Positions 33,666-46,527 of a stretch of 64,000 nt of DNA are shown in pieces (the stretch's first letter is position 1; every line of letters starts with the position of its first letter). The stretch covers positions 107,811,363-107,875,362 of the forward strand of contig OX638131.1 of assembly GCA_951804985.1 (NCBI GenBank). Reading direction: 5' to 3'. The notes beneath the pieces were generated by a model. It was not told where the DNA came from, searched no databases, and saw only the letters and a list, made by a program, of their open reading frames with translations. Position numbers and translations under genes: made by a program. The DNA comes from Dryomyza anilis. Its lineage: Eukaryota; Arthropoda; Insecta; Diptera; Dryomyzidae.

Positions 33666-35935
33666 CAAAAAAATAACAATATTTATTAAGCGAGACATTT
33701 TGTTTTAATACTACCTGAGTATTCGACATTTGCAGTTATAAAAGTACTTGTAACTTTACATTAAAATGTCAATAGAATAATTACTAAAATTAGAAATATA
33801 ATTTGACTAAAAATTAGTACTCAAATTGCACTCAGATTCTTCTCAAATTCCGCTCAAATTCTAAGGAAAATTGTTCAAAGCTAAATTTATAAAATTAGTG
33901 TCAAAATTGTACTCAAATAATATAAATTTATTCTTGAAACTTGTAACTAAAATTATGATTATTATATTATTCAAATTATTCAAATCTCAAAATGCTTTTT
34001 GTGTAATTTAAAATGTCTATAAATATTTAAAAATTCCATTTAAATAAATGTTATCTGCTAAAAGCTTACTTAAATTTGCAAATCAAAGCTTTTAGAGAAT
34101 TAACCAAGCATTTGTTAAAGATTATGGTGGCTGCAAGCAATGAAATTATGTGACTTTTAAGCGCTCTAAACACACTACGTTTGTCTTGCTTTTATAAATT
34201 ATATAAATTTTTTATTTTATTCTGTTAGTTTACAATTTGTGCTTATCTACCTCGCAGTCATCAGCAGCATTTTGTTTGTTTTTTCCATTTCCTTACAATA
34301 TCCTGACTGCCTGTCACTGCTGTTGCCGCTACTGCGGTTTAATTAATTTTTGCATGCCGTTTTCCGCAAGGATATGCGCAGCATTTATTTGTTTCGTTGT
34401 GCTTCGAATGTGGCTCGTCCTTTTCTGCTGTTTATCTTTTTGTTTCTGCCACCCTCGTCGTCGCATGCTTCATCATAATCAGCTACTTTTACTATAACCG
34501 TCTTTGCATCTGCTGCTGGGTTTCATCTATCACATATATATTTTATATGTATTCTTTTATTTATGTCCTTTGTATTGTTAAGCATTGGTCTACATTTTCT
34601 TAAACATCTTCAGTTTATTGTCTTCTTATTTCTTTTAATACTAAAAAAGATCAGATTATCTGTTGTTTTGAGTATCCTTTAATATTTTCCCAATTAACCT
34701 TTTCTTCATTCCTACGTTGAATACAGATCTTCTATCTTTAAAATGATATTTCTTATGATATTCTGTTTTACGTATGTCGTATTTCTTTTAAATTCGTTCA
34801 GAAAAATGTTCTTTTAAATCTATTCTATACAAATATTTTAATTTATGTTCCGTAATATTATGGACTTTTCCAGTTTTAACTTTCTCGTGAGCCTTTTTCG
34901 AAAATGTCTCTTTTTTGTAGTGAAAATTTTGAATATTCAACATCGATAAATTTATCATTTCAGATACATTCTTCATTCAATTTCCCATTAAATTGAACAT
35001 GTCCCAATGGTATTCGCATTTGAATCAATTTTTTTTTTATGCAAAACGATTTTTATTTGAACTTTGAGTGGTTTTTCACTACATTCTTCTCTTAATCTTC
35101 TAATATATGTCACATTTTCCTCAGTTTTGATTTGATTTTAAATCAGTTCCGTATTTTACGTCTTTATAATGCCTCTAATACACTTCGTTGACGCTATTGT
35201 TATCGTATTTTCGATAAAACTTACTTAATACCATTCACACTACTTCGTATCCTGTTTCTCTAACTATTTCCGCTTTGTATTTTGTCTATATTACATTCTT
35301 TTATTTTCTTTTCTTTTCTCTGTTTATCTGTTATCTCTTTATCTGCTTGTTCTCCAAACGTCTTCCATTCTTCGCGCCATTAATTTTCACATAAGTCGTT
35401 AAATGTGTCGCTTTCTTTCTGTTGTATTCGTCCTTTTTACTCCTCTTTTTTTGGCGGTTGGCTGGCAATTATGTTTCGTAATCATTACGGGTTAAATGTA
35501 ACAATAATAAAACTACAACATTAAATTACAAAACCGAAAGACGGACGCTGCCGCATGCACAACAATTTCAACAACTCAGACAGGATGGCATACAAATGCG
35601 AAGAACAAGCAAAGGATTAAATAAAAATGGTTTTATTTTTCAATGTGATTTTGGCGCGGCAAATATATATATATTTTTTTGGATTTTTTTATATTTTTTG
35701 TATTGTTTGTAGCTGCTCGGTTACATTCTCAATTTCAATTTGTTTGTTTGGTAAACGAAATTGCGCTGAGGAGGTTGTGAATATAGGAACTGAGAAGTGG
35801 TTAAAAACCAGTTGCAATGGTGGCCAAAAAGGGTGGCACGAGTATAGATTTAAAGTGTATAAAAAGGGTATAAAATGTGGCAACCAGTCAGAAAGTGAAC
35901 AAAAAGAGAGGCAGAGAGATAAGTTTAAAACAGGT
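33666..35935. other. Intergenic or intronic DNA, no gene recognised
   Basis: 34240-34530 and 35400-35620 are less AT-rich and look unique. The short Cys/Phe-rich frames at 34237-34603 and the frame at 35627-36022, which runs into the next array, show no recognisable domain. Confidence 0.4.
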
Positions 35936-37045
35936 TCTAAAGAAGGTTCAATTAAGCTTCAAAAAGTGATTCAAACGATGGTTAAAAAAAATATTCAAAA
36001 GAAGATGCAAAAGATTGTTTAAAAGAAGGTTCAAAAAAATATTCGAAAGAAGATTCAAAAAATGATTCAAAAGAAGATTCAAAAAGAAGCTTCAAAAGAA
36101 GGTTCTAAAGAAGACTCAAAAGGAGATTCAAAAGAAGATTCAAAAGTACATTCAAAGGAAGGTTCAAAAGATTGTTTAAAAGAAGGTTCAAAATATTGTT
36201 CAAAAGAAGGTTAAAAAAAAAAGTAAGAAAGAAGATTCAAAAGAAGATTTAAAAGAAAATTCAAAAAGAAGCTTCCAAAGAAGATTCAAAAGATGATTCG
36301 AAAGTACATTCAAAAGAAGGTTCAAAAGAAGGTTCAAAAAAAGGTTCAAAAGAAGGTTCAAAAGAAGATTCGAAAGAACATTCAAAAGAAGATTCAAAAG
36401 AACATTCAAAAGAAGATTCAAAAGAACATTCAAAAGAAGATACAAAAGAAGATTCAAAAGAAGATTCAGAAGTATATACAAGGTTCAAAGGAAAATACAA
36501 ATGTACATTCAAAAGAAGGTTCAATAGAACATTCAAAAGAAGATTCAGAAGAAGATTCAGAAGAAGATTCAATAGAAGTTTCAAAAGAAGGCTCAAAAGA
36601 AGATTCAAAAGATGATTCAAAAGTACATTCAAAAGAATATTCAAAAGAACGTTCAAAAGAAAAAAGAAGCTTCAAAAATACATGCAAAAGAAGGTTCAAA
36701 AAAAGGAACAAAAGAAATTCAAAAGAAGTTTCAAATGAAGATTTAAAATATTTAACAAAAGAATGTTAGAAGAAGGTTCGAAAGAAGACTCAAAAGAAGA
36801 TTCAAAAGAAACTTCAAAAGTACATTCAAAAGAAGGTTCAAAAAAGGAACAAAAGAAAATTCAAAAGAAGTTTCAAAGGAATATTCAAAAGAAGGTTCAA
36901 AAGATTGTTCAAAAGAGGGTTCAAAATACTGTTTAAAAGAAGATTCAAAAGATGGTTCGAAAGAAGGTTCAAAAGAAGATTCAAAAGAAGATTGAAATGA
37001 AGATTCAAAAGAAGATTCAAAAAGAAGGTTCATAAGAAAGTTTGA
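35936..37045. repeat. 12-bp TTCAAAAGAAGA array
   Basis: Purine-rich units TTCAAAAGAAGR with ACATTCAAAAGAAG, TTGTTCAAAAG and TTTCAAAAGAAG variants. Subblocks repeat, for example GATTCAAAAGATGATTCRAA then GTACATTCAAAAGAA at about 36283 and 36602. All frames are open because the period is a multiple of three (Ser-Lys-Glu/Gln-Lys-Lys on +, Leu-Leu-Asn on -). Confidence 0.92.
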
Positions 37046-38185
37046 AAGGTAAGTTTAGAAAGTATGGTCTCACATGAGATTCAGGAACATAATTTTTTTA
37101 AAAAGATTAAAAAGTATTTAGAAAGTAGGTCAAAATACAGGATCAAAAGTAAGTCCAACAGAAGGTTAATAAATTGATTAAAAAAAATTATTTCCATCAT
37201 AGATAATAATAATGTTAAAAAAATAGGTTAAAATGTTCTAGATTCTTTTGGTAGGTTTAGACGAAGGTTCATAATTAGGTTTAGAAGAAAGTTTAAAAAA
37301 CTAGGTACAACATGTTTTTTAAGATTAGCTTCTAAATAGAGCTTTACAGGTATATTTAAAAGTAAATTCAGAAAGAACATCCAAAAGTAGATTCAAAATT
37401 TTAATCAAATGTTATTCTTAAAATAGGTTAAACTAAGTTTATTTACCAGTAGTTACAGAAAGTATTTTTAAAAGTAAATTAAACTGATATAAAATTTAGG
37501 TACAAAAGGGTATCTTTAAAAGAAGGAACAAGGGAAGATTAAAATGTGTATTTAATAATGAATTTAATTTGTTAAATATTTGGTTTAAAGGTGATTTTAA
37601 AAGTACTTATTTTAGTAAATTCAAAAAAAAAGTATGTAAAGAAGTAGGTACAATAGAATCAGAGATTAAAAGTGGGTTCAGACTTAGTTGATTGAAGAAT
37701 ATGTCAATTACAAAGAGGTTTAAATAGTAAAGGTTTAGACGCAAAAGTATGTTTAGAAGTGGTTTCAAAAACAGATTCAAGAATAGAAGATAAGTAAATT
37801 AAAAGAATTTAAAAAGAAGTATAAAAGTAGTTCGAAAAGTAGATTTTTTTTAGAATATATGTTTAAAAGTAGTATATTCAAAGGTAGATTCAAAATAAGC
37901 TCAAAATTTGACCAAAAATCGCTCAAAATTGTTTTTAAAAATAACCCAAAATAAATATTTAAACAGAGAATAATAAAAAGAGGTTAAATTTTAGCATAAT
38001 TTCTACTGAACTTTGGCATAAATTTCCACGCAAGTGGTTGATGCTATAGAAGGGTCTGTGAAACGAATTGAGGGCACAATGCAATAGTGCCAAAAAAGCA
38101 CCATGCTATACTGTGGTGGGTGGTAAGGGTGCAGAACGCACACGCCGTGATAAATAAAGAAAAACATTTGCTTTTCCAGTTGAGT
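37046..38185. other. Decayed extension of the TTCAAAAGAAG array, then unique DNA
   Basis: 37050-37900 holds dispersed GGTTTAGAAG, AAAAGTAGATTCAAAA and AAAGTAGGTTC words. From about 37990 the sequence is unique and GC-richer. No gene. Confidence 0.45.
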
Positions 38186-38194
38186 GCATTGATT

Positions 38195-38240
38195 CTTGTA
38201 TCTCTGTCTGTCTGTCCGTCCGTCTGTCTGTTGTATGTAT
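38195..38240. repeat. TCTG/TCCG tetranucleotide microsatellite
   Basis: A run of CTGTCTGTCTGTCCGTCCG type, the kind often found at ends of dispersed fly repeats. No element could be delimited. Confidence 0.55.
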
Positions 38241-38559
38241 GTTGTGTAATATAATAATGTATGTGAGTGAGACTGTGTTGATTTTATGGATTTACGCAAA
38301 TACAAATATTGCATTCTGACACATTTATCTATCTATATATGGTAGATACATATGTGAAACATATGATGTGTACGTATTTGGTTTAGCGCATATTTAAGCC
38401 GCAACTTAAGCCACTGATTTTTAATTTGAATTTTTAAAAATCGAATATGCCAAAATTATTTTGTTTTGTATTTATAGGAAATTGTAAAAATAAATAAAAT
38501 TATATTGATTTAAATATTTTAAGAACAATTATAAGTATAATTTTCCATACGATTTTGTA

Positions 38560-40290
38560 AAAAATTTTGAGTAAAATTTCAAGTACAATTATGAGTACAA
38601 TTTTGAGTACAATGTTCAGTACAATTTTGTAAACAATTTTGTGAACACTTTTGGGTGAAATTTGAGGTACAGTACAATATTTTAGTACAATTTTGATTCC
38701 AATTTATACTACAATGTTTTAAGTACAATTTTTATACAATTTTGAGTACTATTTTTGGAACAATTTTGAGTTCAACTATGAGTACAATTTTGAGTATAAT
38801 TATGATTATATTTTTGAGTTCATGAGTACAATTTCAAGTACAATATTGTATAATTTTGAGTACAATTTTTGGCAAACCATTTAGTACAATTTTGAGTACA
38901 TTTTTATGTGTAATTTTGAGTACAATTTTTGCTAAACTTTTCATTACAATTTTGGGAACAATATTGATTAGTATTTTGGGGACAATATTGCATACATTTT
39001 TAAGTACGTTTTTGATTACATATTTCAGTGTAATTTTTTGTACAACATAAAATACAATTTTAATAAAATTTTATTTTCAAATTTGTGTTTAGTTTGAAAA
39101 CCTACAATTTTGGGTACATTTGTAAACAGAATTTTTGGAATAAATTTGATTACAATTTCGGGTACAATAATAAGTTTAATAATGAGCACAATTTTGAGTT
39201 AAAAGTTGAGTTAAAGTTTGAGTACAATGTAAACCTTTGAGTGCAATTTGAGGCACAGTTAAAATACAAATTAATACTTAATTTTTCGTACAATTATGAG
39301 TACAAATATCAGTAGAAGTTTAAGTAGAATTTTTAGTACAATTATAATGTAAATTTGAATATATATGAATATATTTTTGTGTACAAATGTGAGTAAATTT
39401 TTTGTACAATTTTGCGTATAATTTTGAGTACAGTTTTGGGTACAATTTTGGGTAAACCTTTTGAGAAGAAATTTGAGTGTAATTTTGAGTATGACTTTGA
39501 GTACATTTTTAATGCAATTTTGAATACAAATTTAAGTACAATTTTGAGTACATATTTGAGTGCAATTTTATGTGTAACTTAATATACACTTTTAATAAAA
39601 TTTTACAAATTTTAGAACCTACAATTTCGGGTACAATTTTAAGTACAATTTTTAATTAATTTTGAGTACAATTTTGAGTACAATTTTGGGTACATTTATA
39701 AGTTTAATTATGACCAAAATTTTTAATTCAATTTCGAGAACAATTTTAGGTAGAATAACTAGTCAAATTTTGACAGATTAGTACTTCATTTTGAGTACAA
39801 TTATGAGTTCTATTATGAGTATCATTATGAGTTCAATTTTGAGTACAATTTTGAGTACAACTTCGAGTACAATTGTTTTTTATATTTTTCCTTACAATTT
39901 GACTAAATATTAAGTACCATTTTCAGTACAATTTTGAGTACAATTATAAGTACAATTTTGAATTCAAAGTTGAACACAATTTTGAGTACAGTGTTAAGTT
40001 TAGGAATCATTTTATGTACAATTTTAAGTACAATTATAAGTACAATTATAAGTACAAATATGAGTACAATTATGAGTACTAATATAAGTACATTTAAGAG
40101 TACATTTTTCTGTACAATTTGTTGTATATTTTTCAGAGAAATTTTTGCAATAATTTTGGGAACAATTTTGAGTACAATTTTATGTAGCATTTTGAGTATT
40201 ATTTTAATTATAATAATGAGTACACTTTTGAGTAAAATTTGAATTAAATTTTTAAACACAATGTTGAGTACAACTTAAGGTACAGTTTGT
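38560..40290 (-). repeat. 12-bp GTACTC-family array, orientation 2 (TTTTGAGTACAA)
   Basis: TTTTGAGTACAATTTTGAGT units with the same kinds of variants as 31370-33665, read on the other strand. A roughly 570-bp block repeats loosely (ATACAATTTTAATAAAATTT, AACCTACAATTT, GGGTACAATT) at about 39050 and 39590. Frames here are by-products. Confidence 0.9.
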
Positions 40291-41640
40291 ACTCTTATTT
40301 AGTCAAATTTGCAGTAAAATTATAATTTTTAATACAATTTTGTGTTTTATATTGAGTTCTATTTTACAGTTAACAAGACCAATTGAACAGTTTATATTCA
40401 TTACAATCCTATTACATTAAATGTCTACATGGTTTAATAAGAACATAGTCCATGCAACGAATCCGACTTAGAACGTTCTGGTATCGTTCTAATATATGCG
40501 AACTTTCTTTAATATTGTAGAGTACTTTAATTAATTTAGGCCTCTTCAAAATTGCTGTATTAAATAAAGCTTGTTATATAAAGAATTTTTATTTTTTAAA
40601 AATATAATTCCAAAAATGCTTTATATCATGATATTCTAAACCCTTTGTACACTTTGCAAATCATTTAATTTATTTGTTTAATCTTGCTGTGCAGTCATGC
40701 GTTACGCACGCGAGGATAACTCGCAAAAAACCTAACCGAAAATATCAAAAACATGCAAACAACAGCAAAATGAAACAAGTAGACAATATAACCGCGAAAA
40801 TTTAAAGCGCTGTTTGTGACACACTTAGGTAATATAAACAGCAAAAGGACCTCTTTTTACCTACAACACTCAGAAGTGCTGGGTAACATTTGCAACCCTT
40901 GGTATTGCAAAACAAACAATCAAACCGACCACACAACATTTGCTTGCACACAAGGTATTCTACACGTGTTGTCCTTTTGGTTCTGTTTTTGTACTTTATG
41001 TTGCTGCTGCCGTTTGTAACAAATTTGTGCAGTTCACGCGTCACGCGAAAATACAAAAAAAATATATAAAAGCGTGCGCAAAAATTTATATTTCATGGCA
41101 ACATTTTCATTCCAACACAAATGCCTACCAAGGCATGTCCTGGCACATGCCAGTCCTCGCACATATTGTCCTTTAAGTAGTCAGCATTTTGGTCGGCTGA
41201 AAGGGTTTTTTTTTCTTTCTTTCATTTCAGTGAGGAAATTACTTTTTCGCGTGTGGTTCTTCTTTATTTTTTTCTACAACTACTCTGCTGAATTTTCAAA
41301 AGGCAGCTGAATTGCGGTTGGAATTTCTTGTGTATCCTTTGTGTGAAAATAATCATTTTTTTTTGGTTTGGCTTGTTTACTAATTGAATGATTGACACTT
41401 GTTGTAATTTAAAAAGATTTCATTAAATGTTTATGGGCGGCATGTTGAGCACATCAAAGCAAGGCGTATGTTGAGCACATCAAAGCAAGGCGTTGAGCAC
41501 ATCAAAGCAAGGCGTATGAAAAAATGATAAACTGTTGAATATACTTAAAAAAAATGATGTTTATAGAATAGTGAATGAAAAAGGTGATTTCTATTGCTTT
41601 TTTGATATTCTTTTATTATTTTTTAATTTCAGTTGTTTGT
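40291..41640. other. Unique-looking DNA, no gene recognised
   Basis: 40680-41180 is GC-richer (GCGTTACGCACGCGAGG, GTTCACGCGTCACGCG, GTCCTGGCACATGCCAG). No frame has recognisable similarity. Confidence 0.35.
41444..41517 (+). repeat. Three tandem copies of a 22-26 bp GTTGAGCACATCAAAGC unit
   Basis: GTTGAGCACATCAAAGC followed by AAGGC starts at 41444, 41470 and 41492. The first and third copies end with GTAT; the second lacks it. The copies are otherwise identical, so the expansion is recent. Confidence 0.9.
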
Positions 41641-41659
41641 GTTTTATAAAAATTATAAA

Positions 41660-42865
41660 AAATTCGAATTTTTTGTGAAAATTGATTTTTTAATGAAAAT
41701 TAAATTTTTAGTGAAAATTGATGTTTTAATGAAAAATTTTATGAAAAATTGAATTTTTGGTAAAAGTTTTATTTTTTTTAGAGAAAATTTGAATTTTAAG
41801 TGAAAAATTGAATTTTTAGTAAAAAATTGAATTTTTAGTAAAAAATTGAATTTTTAGTGAAAAATCGAATTTTTAAAAAATTTAATATTTAGTGAAAAAT
41901 TGAATTTTTAGTGAAAAATTGAATTTTTAGTGAAAAATTTAATATTTAGTGAAAAATTGAACTTTTAGTGAAAAATTGAATTTTTAGTGAAAAATTTAAT
42001 TTTTAGTGAAAAATTGAATTTTTAGTGAAAAATTGAATTTTGAGTGAAAAATTGAATTTTGAGTGAAAAATTGAATTTATAGTGAAAAATTGAATTTTTA
42101 GTGAAAAATTTAATATTTAGTGAAAAATTGAATTTTTAGTGAAAATTTGAGTTTTTAGTGAAAAATTGAATTTATAGTAAAAAATTGAATTTTAAGTGAA
42201 AAATTGAATTTTGAGTGAAAAATTGAATTTTGAGTGAAAAATTGAATTTCGAGTAAAAAATTGAATTTTGAGTGAAAAATTGAATTTTGAGTGAAAAATT
42301 GAATTTTTAGTGAAAAATTTAATATTTAGTGATAAACTGAATTTTTAGTGAAAATTTGAATTTTTTGTGAAAAATTTATTTTTTAGCGAAAAATTTAATT
42401 TTTAGTGAATAATTTATTTTTTAATGAAAAATTGAATTTTTAGTGAAAAATTGAATTTTTAGTGAAAAATTGAATTTTTAGTGAAAATTTGAATTTTTAG
42501 TGAAAAATTGAATTTTGAATGAAAAATTGAATTTTTAGTGAAAAATTGAATTTTTAGTGAAAAATTGAATTTATAGGAAAAAATTGAATTTTTAGTGAAA
42601 AATTGAATTTTTAGTGAAAAATTGAATTTATAGGAAAAAATTGAATTTATAGGAAAAAATTGAATTTTTAGTGAAAATTTGAATTTTTAGTGAAAATTTG
42701 AATTTTTAGTGAAAATTTGAATTTTTAGTGAAAAATTGAATTTTTAGTGGAAAATTGAATTTTTAGTGAAAATTTGAATTTTTAATGAAAAATTGAATTT
42801 TTAGTGAAAAATTGAATTTTTAGTGAAAAATTGAATTTTTAGTGAAACAATTAAATTTTTGTTAA
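41660..42865 (+). repeat. 19-bp-family minisatellite array (AGTG core)
   Basis: The unit GAATTTTTAGTGAAAAATT differs from the array at 9786-11906 by one base in the core (AGTG for ACTG) and from 27956-29395 by GAGTG for TAGTG. TTTTGAGTG units occur in it at about 42030-42060 and 42190-42295, so both subtypes coexist. Units are again near-palindromic. Confidence 0.92.
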
Positions 42866-43555
42866 ATTTAATATGTAGTCAAAAAAAAAGTTTGACTCAC
42901 TATAAATTACATTGAATATAATGCTAATAGTTGCTTGACTTCCAGCACAGATTTCGGTTTCATTTTTATTTTCAATATTATGCCATAAATTACATTGAAT
43001 GCATCAATTTCCTTCGGTTGACATTCAGTGAAACTAAAGTGGAAACTAAAGCCCATTCAAGGCATATAATGAAATACTGGCTTAGAGTTTAGGCATTCGT
43101 TTTTCCGTTTTTACTCAGTTCTACTAGGTCTTTTATCCATTCTTGTGCTGAAATCACATCTGCACCAACTACTTATTTTGTTGGTATCTGTTAAATCTAC
43201 AACGAAATTGGATCTTGTAGGGATTACAATTATTGAAAGGTTGGCTTGTTTGGCTACGCATACAAATGAAGGAAATCGAAAGCATTATTTTTTGTTTGTT
43301 TTTTCTTTTTTTTGTTGGTTCTTGCAGGGATAACTATTAAGAACAGACAGTACAGACCAACAGTTTACTGAGACATGTCGTATAAAACGGTGATGAAAAA
43401 ATTGTTTTAGTTAAAGATGTGGATTATTGAAAAAAAAAAACAAAAAACAAATTATAATGGAAAACAAAATTATGAAAAAAAGAAATTAAATGGTAATAGT
43501 AAATAGATAAAGTATTTCACGTTGCTTTTTAAAAAAGATACAAATTCATTTATAA
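42866..43555. other. AT-rich DNA, no gene recognised
   Basis: CATAAATTACATTGAATGCA near 42983 partly repeats 42903. No coding similarity in the frame at 43145-43333. Confidence 0.35.
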
Positions 43556-44575
43556 CATACTGTATAACACTATTCTGTATAACAGATTTACTGTAAATAA
43601 TTTTTCTGCATATTTTCTATACTGAACAACAGTTTTACTGTATAACAGTTTTACAGTATTACAGTTACTGTATAACAGTTTTACTGTATAACAGTTTTAC
43701 TGTATAACAGTTATACTGTATAACAGTTTTACTCTATAACAGTTTTACTGTATAACAGTTTTACTGTATAACAGTTTTACTATATAACACTTCGATTATA
43801 TAACAGATTTACTTTACAACAGGTTTACTGCAGGATATAATTTCGGTATAACAGTTTTACTGTAAAAAAAAAATTTTGATATACAAAAATTTTTACTGTA
43901 AAACGCTTTTATTGTAGAACATTTTTTTATGTATAACAGTTTTACTGTATAAGAAGTTTACTACATAATAGTTTTACCGTATAATATGTTAACTTTTTTA
44001 CTGAATAACAGTTTTAATAAGGAACAGAATTTCTGTGAAACAGTTTTATTGTTGAACAGTTTTGCTGTAAAACAGTTGCAGAAAAGTTTTACTGTATAAC
44101 AGTTTTAATGTGTAACAGTTTTTCTGTATAACATTTTTACTGAAGAACAGTTTTGCTGTAAAACAGTTTCATTGTAGAACAGTTTCACTGTAGAATAGTT
44201 TACTGCACAAGAGTTTTACTGTATAACAGTTTTACTGAATCACAGTTTTACTGAATAACATTTTCAATGTATAACAGATTTACTTTATAACAGCTTTACT
44301 GCAGGAATTTCGATATAAAAGTTTTACTGTAAAAAAAGTTTTAATATAAAAGAATTTTCACTGAAGAACAGTTTTACTGTATGACAGTTTTACTGTAAAA
44401 CAGTTTCACTTTAGAACAGTTTATTGCACAAGATTTTTACTGTAGAACAGTTCTACTATAGAACTGTTTTACATTAAAACTGTTCTATAGTAAAACTGTT
44501 GTACAAAAAAACTGTTACACAGTAAAACTGTTATAGAGTAAACTGTCATACAGTAAAACTGTTATACTGTAAAAG
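43556..44575. repeat. 16-bp TTTTACTGTATAACAG array with a strand switch
   Basis: TTTTACTGTATAACAG units are most regular at 43640-43790. Variants (GTAGAACAG, GTAAAACAG) increase to the right. At 44441-44471 and 44475-44505 two 31-base arms are reverse complements with three mismatches around the spacer CAT. Beyond this point the units read on the opposite strand (AAAACTGTTATACAGT). Confidence 0.92.
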
Positions 44576-46489
44576 TGTTCAATAGAGGCACAGACAAACG
44601 ACAGATGACTGATATTGTTTAATCGATTAAAAAGGTCAGGCTAATCTAAAATATATATGCTCTACCACACAGGACCTCCTTTTGCGTGTAGCAAACGGTT
44701 GACCAAATTTATACACTTTTATAAAAAGTAATAAGAAAAATTATTTAAAACAAAAAAAAATATTAACTCGTATTAAATGCATTGGAAAAAATAATAGTTA
44801 CATATTGAGTATAAATTTGCTCAAAAAATCCAAAAAAATTGTTGAATTGCAAAAAACATCCGTTGCTTAGTCATTTCAGCTGTATCAATGGATTACATTA
44901 TCATTTAAGTGTTTTTGCCTGTTTTTTGCCATTACATTTACCACTAAATATTTCATATCCTGCGCAGACACAGAGACACACAGGCTTTCATAGATTTCGT
45001 CCATCTTAATGTCTGAGTGACATTGGTCATTGATTTATTCCGGTGGTCGACATGCTATATTTAATTGAAATCTGTGCCGTGTTGTTTTATTTTTTGTTCA
45101 CTACAGTTTGTGTTCTATCTTTTTATTTTCCTTTTTTCTTTAATTGTCTCAGTTGAATGACATTTTCTTGGACAGCGGACAAGGACAAGCGACTAAATTA
45201 TGCATGTGGCGGTGAACTTTTGGCATTTACTTCAAGTTAATTTTGTGTTTTCTCTTTTTATTTAGAAAGCACTTTAAATGTTTGTAAAATTTAAATACAA
45301 CCCGCCGAGAGTTGGCAAAGTATTTGACATGCACATGAAAATGCTTTTAATTAATTATTTTGTTTTATTTTTATTTTTAATAAATCAAAAGGTATATTTT
45401 TACTTTTTGTATTAGACAAATTAAAATACTTTTTGAAATTGTGGACATATTTTTATTTAAATCACCAAGCAACTCGCAAATATATACTTGAAAATTCTAT
45501 AACCTATACTTGTGTAGCAGCTGAACTAAATTCCGTCATTTCAAGTTTTTTTTGAAATATTAATTTTTATTAATAAATTTTAATAATTAATTAAACAATA
45601 ATCTATTTTCATTTGACAAAAAATATTAAAAAAAATTACTTTTCCTATTTTTTGCGTTCTAAGTTGTACATTGCTTAGGGTGACGGAATTAGGTACATTT
45701 ATGTAATATATACAGTTCATATAAAAAATAAAAATAAAAATATGTATTTTTTTATACAAATTAAATATTTAAAATGCTTTAAAATGCTAACTTAAATGAA
45801 ATAAATTTTAAACTATAAAATAAAAATAAAAAAAACCGCTTAAATTTAAAATTGAATTTAAATTTGCATTAACTGTCAGCAGCTGACGACGACACAAAAT
45901 ATTTTAATTACAGCCTAAATAAAATGTGCAAATCACTGACAGTGTTTTTCAGTGATATTTTGTTTTTGTAATTGGCTGTCGACAGCAATTGCGGCCAATA
46001 TGTGTGGCGCTAATTAATGTTGCGCATACGTCATGTGGCACCAAATAAATTACATTTCTATTTTATTTAAAATATAAAATTTTAAATAACAAACCATTAA
46101 ATATCAAAATTAAACAAACTTAATTCTATTAGCAGCATGTTTAAATTAAGTTTTTAGTTTCAACATAAAAAATTTATAAATTAAACTAAAATAGGCTATA
46201 AATTGCTACTTTGTAAAATTGCAATTTATACAAAAAATTAAAATAAAATGCAAAATTATCAATTTATGCAATATATTAAATAACCATAAAACATGTTTTA
46301 TTGCTGTGAAAATAACAAAATATAAATAAATTGTTAATTTTTATATAAAATGTTTTTTTTATAGCCTTAAAATAATTTATTGTCAAATCAGCAACTGCAA
46401 CAATATAATTTGCAATTATTTATGTTGTTTTTGCTGCCTCACTACCCTCACTTAATTGCATATAAAACTAAGTATATAAATTAAAACTC
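44576..46489. other. Intron upstream of the GABA-B-R1 coding exon
   Basis: AT-rich DNA with a few GC-richer patches (45000-45240, 45880-46030). It must be intronic at least near 46.5 kb because of the splice acceptor. No upstream exon could be identified. Confidence 0.5.
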
Positions 46490-46527
46490 ATTCCTTTCCA
46501 TTTTCTATCTATTTTTGTCTTTCGCAG
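46490..46527 (+). promoter_or_regulatory. 3' splice site of the GABA-B-R1 first coding exon
   Basis: A pyrimidine-rich stretch runs through about 46494-46524 and ends in TTTCGCAG, with the AG at 46526-46527. It places the exon start three bases before the ATG and implies at least one upstream non-coding exon that I could not locate. Confidence 0.85.

Noticed and set aside
34237..34603. Cys/Phe-rich overlapping frames
   Set aside because: Two frames overlap on the same strand, the Cys residues do not follow any familiar spacing, and there is no similarity to a family I know.
35627..36769. Frames of Gln-Lys-Lys, Ser-Lys-Glu or Leu-Leu-Asn repeats
   Set aside because: The 12-bp purine-rich array has a period divisible by three, so several frames on both strands are open at once.
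40802..41310. Overlapping frames on both strands in a GC-richer islet
   Set aside because: Frames of similar length on both strands and in several phases suggest chance. No motif supports any of them.
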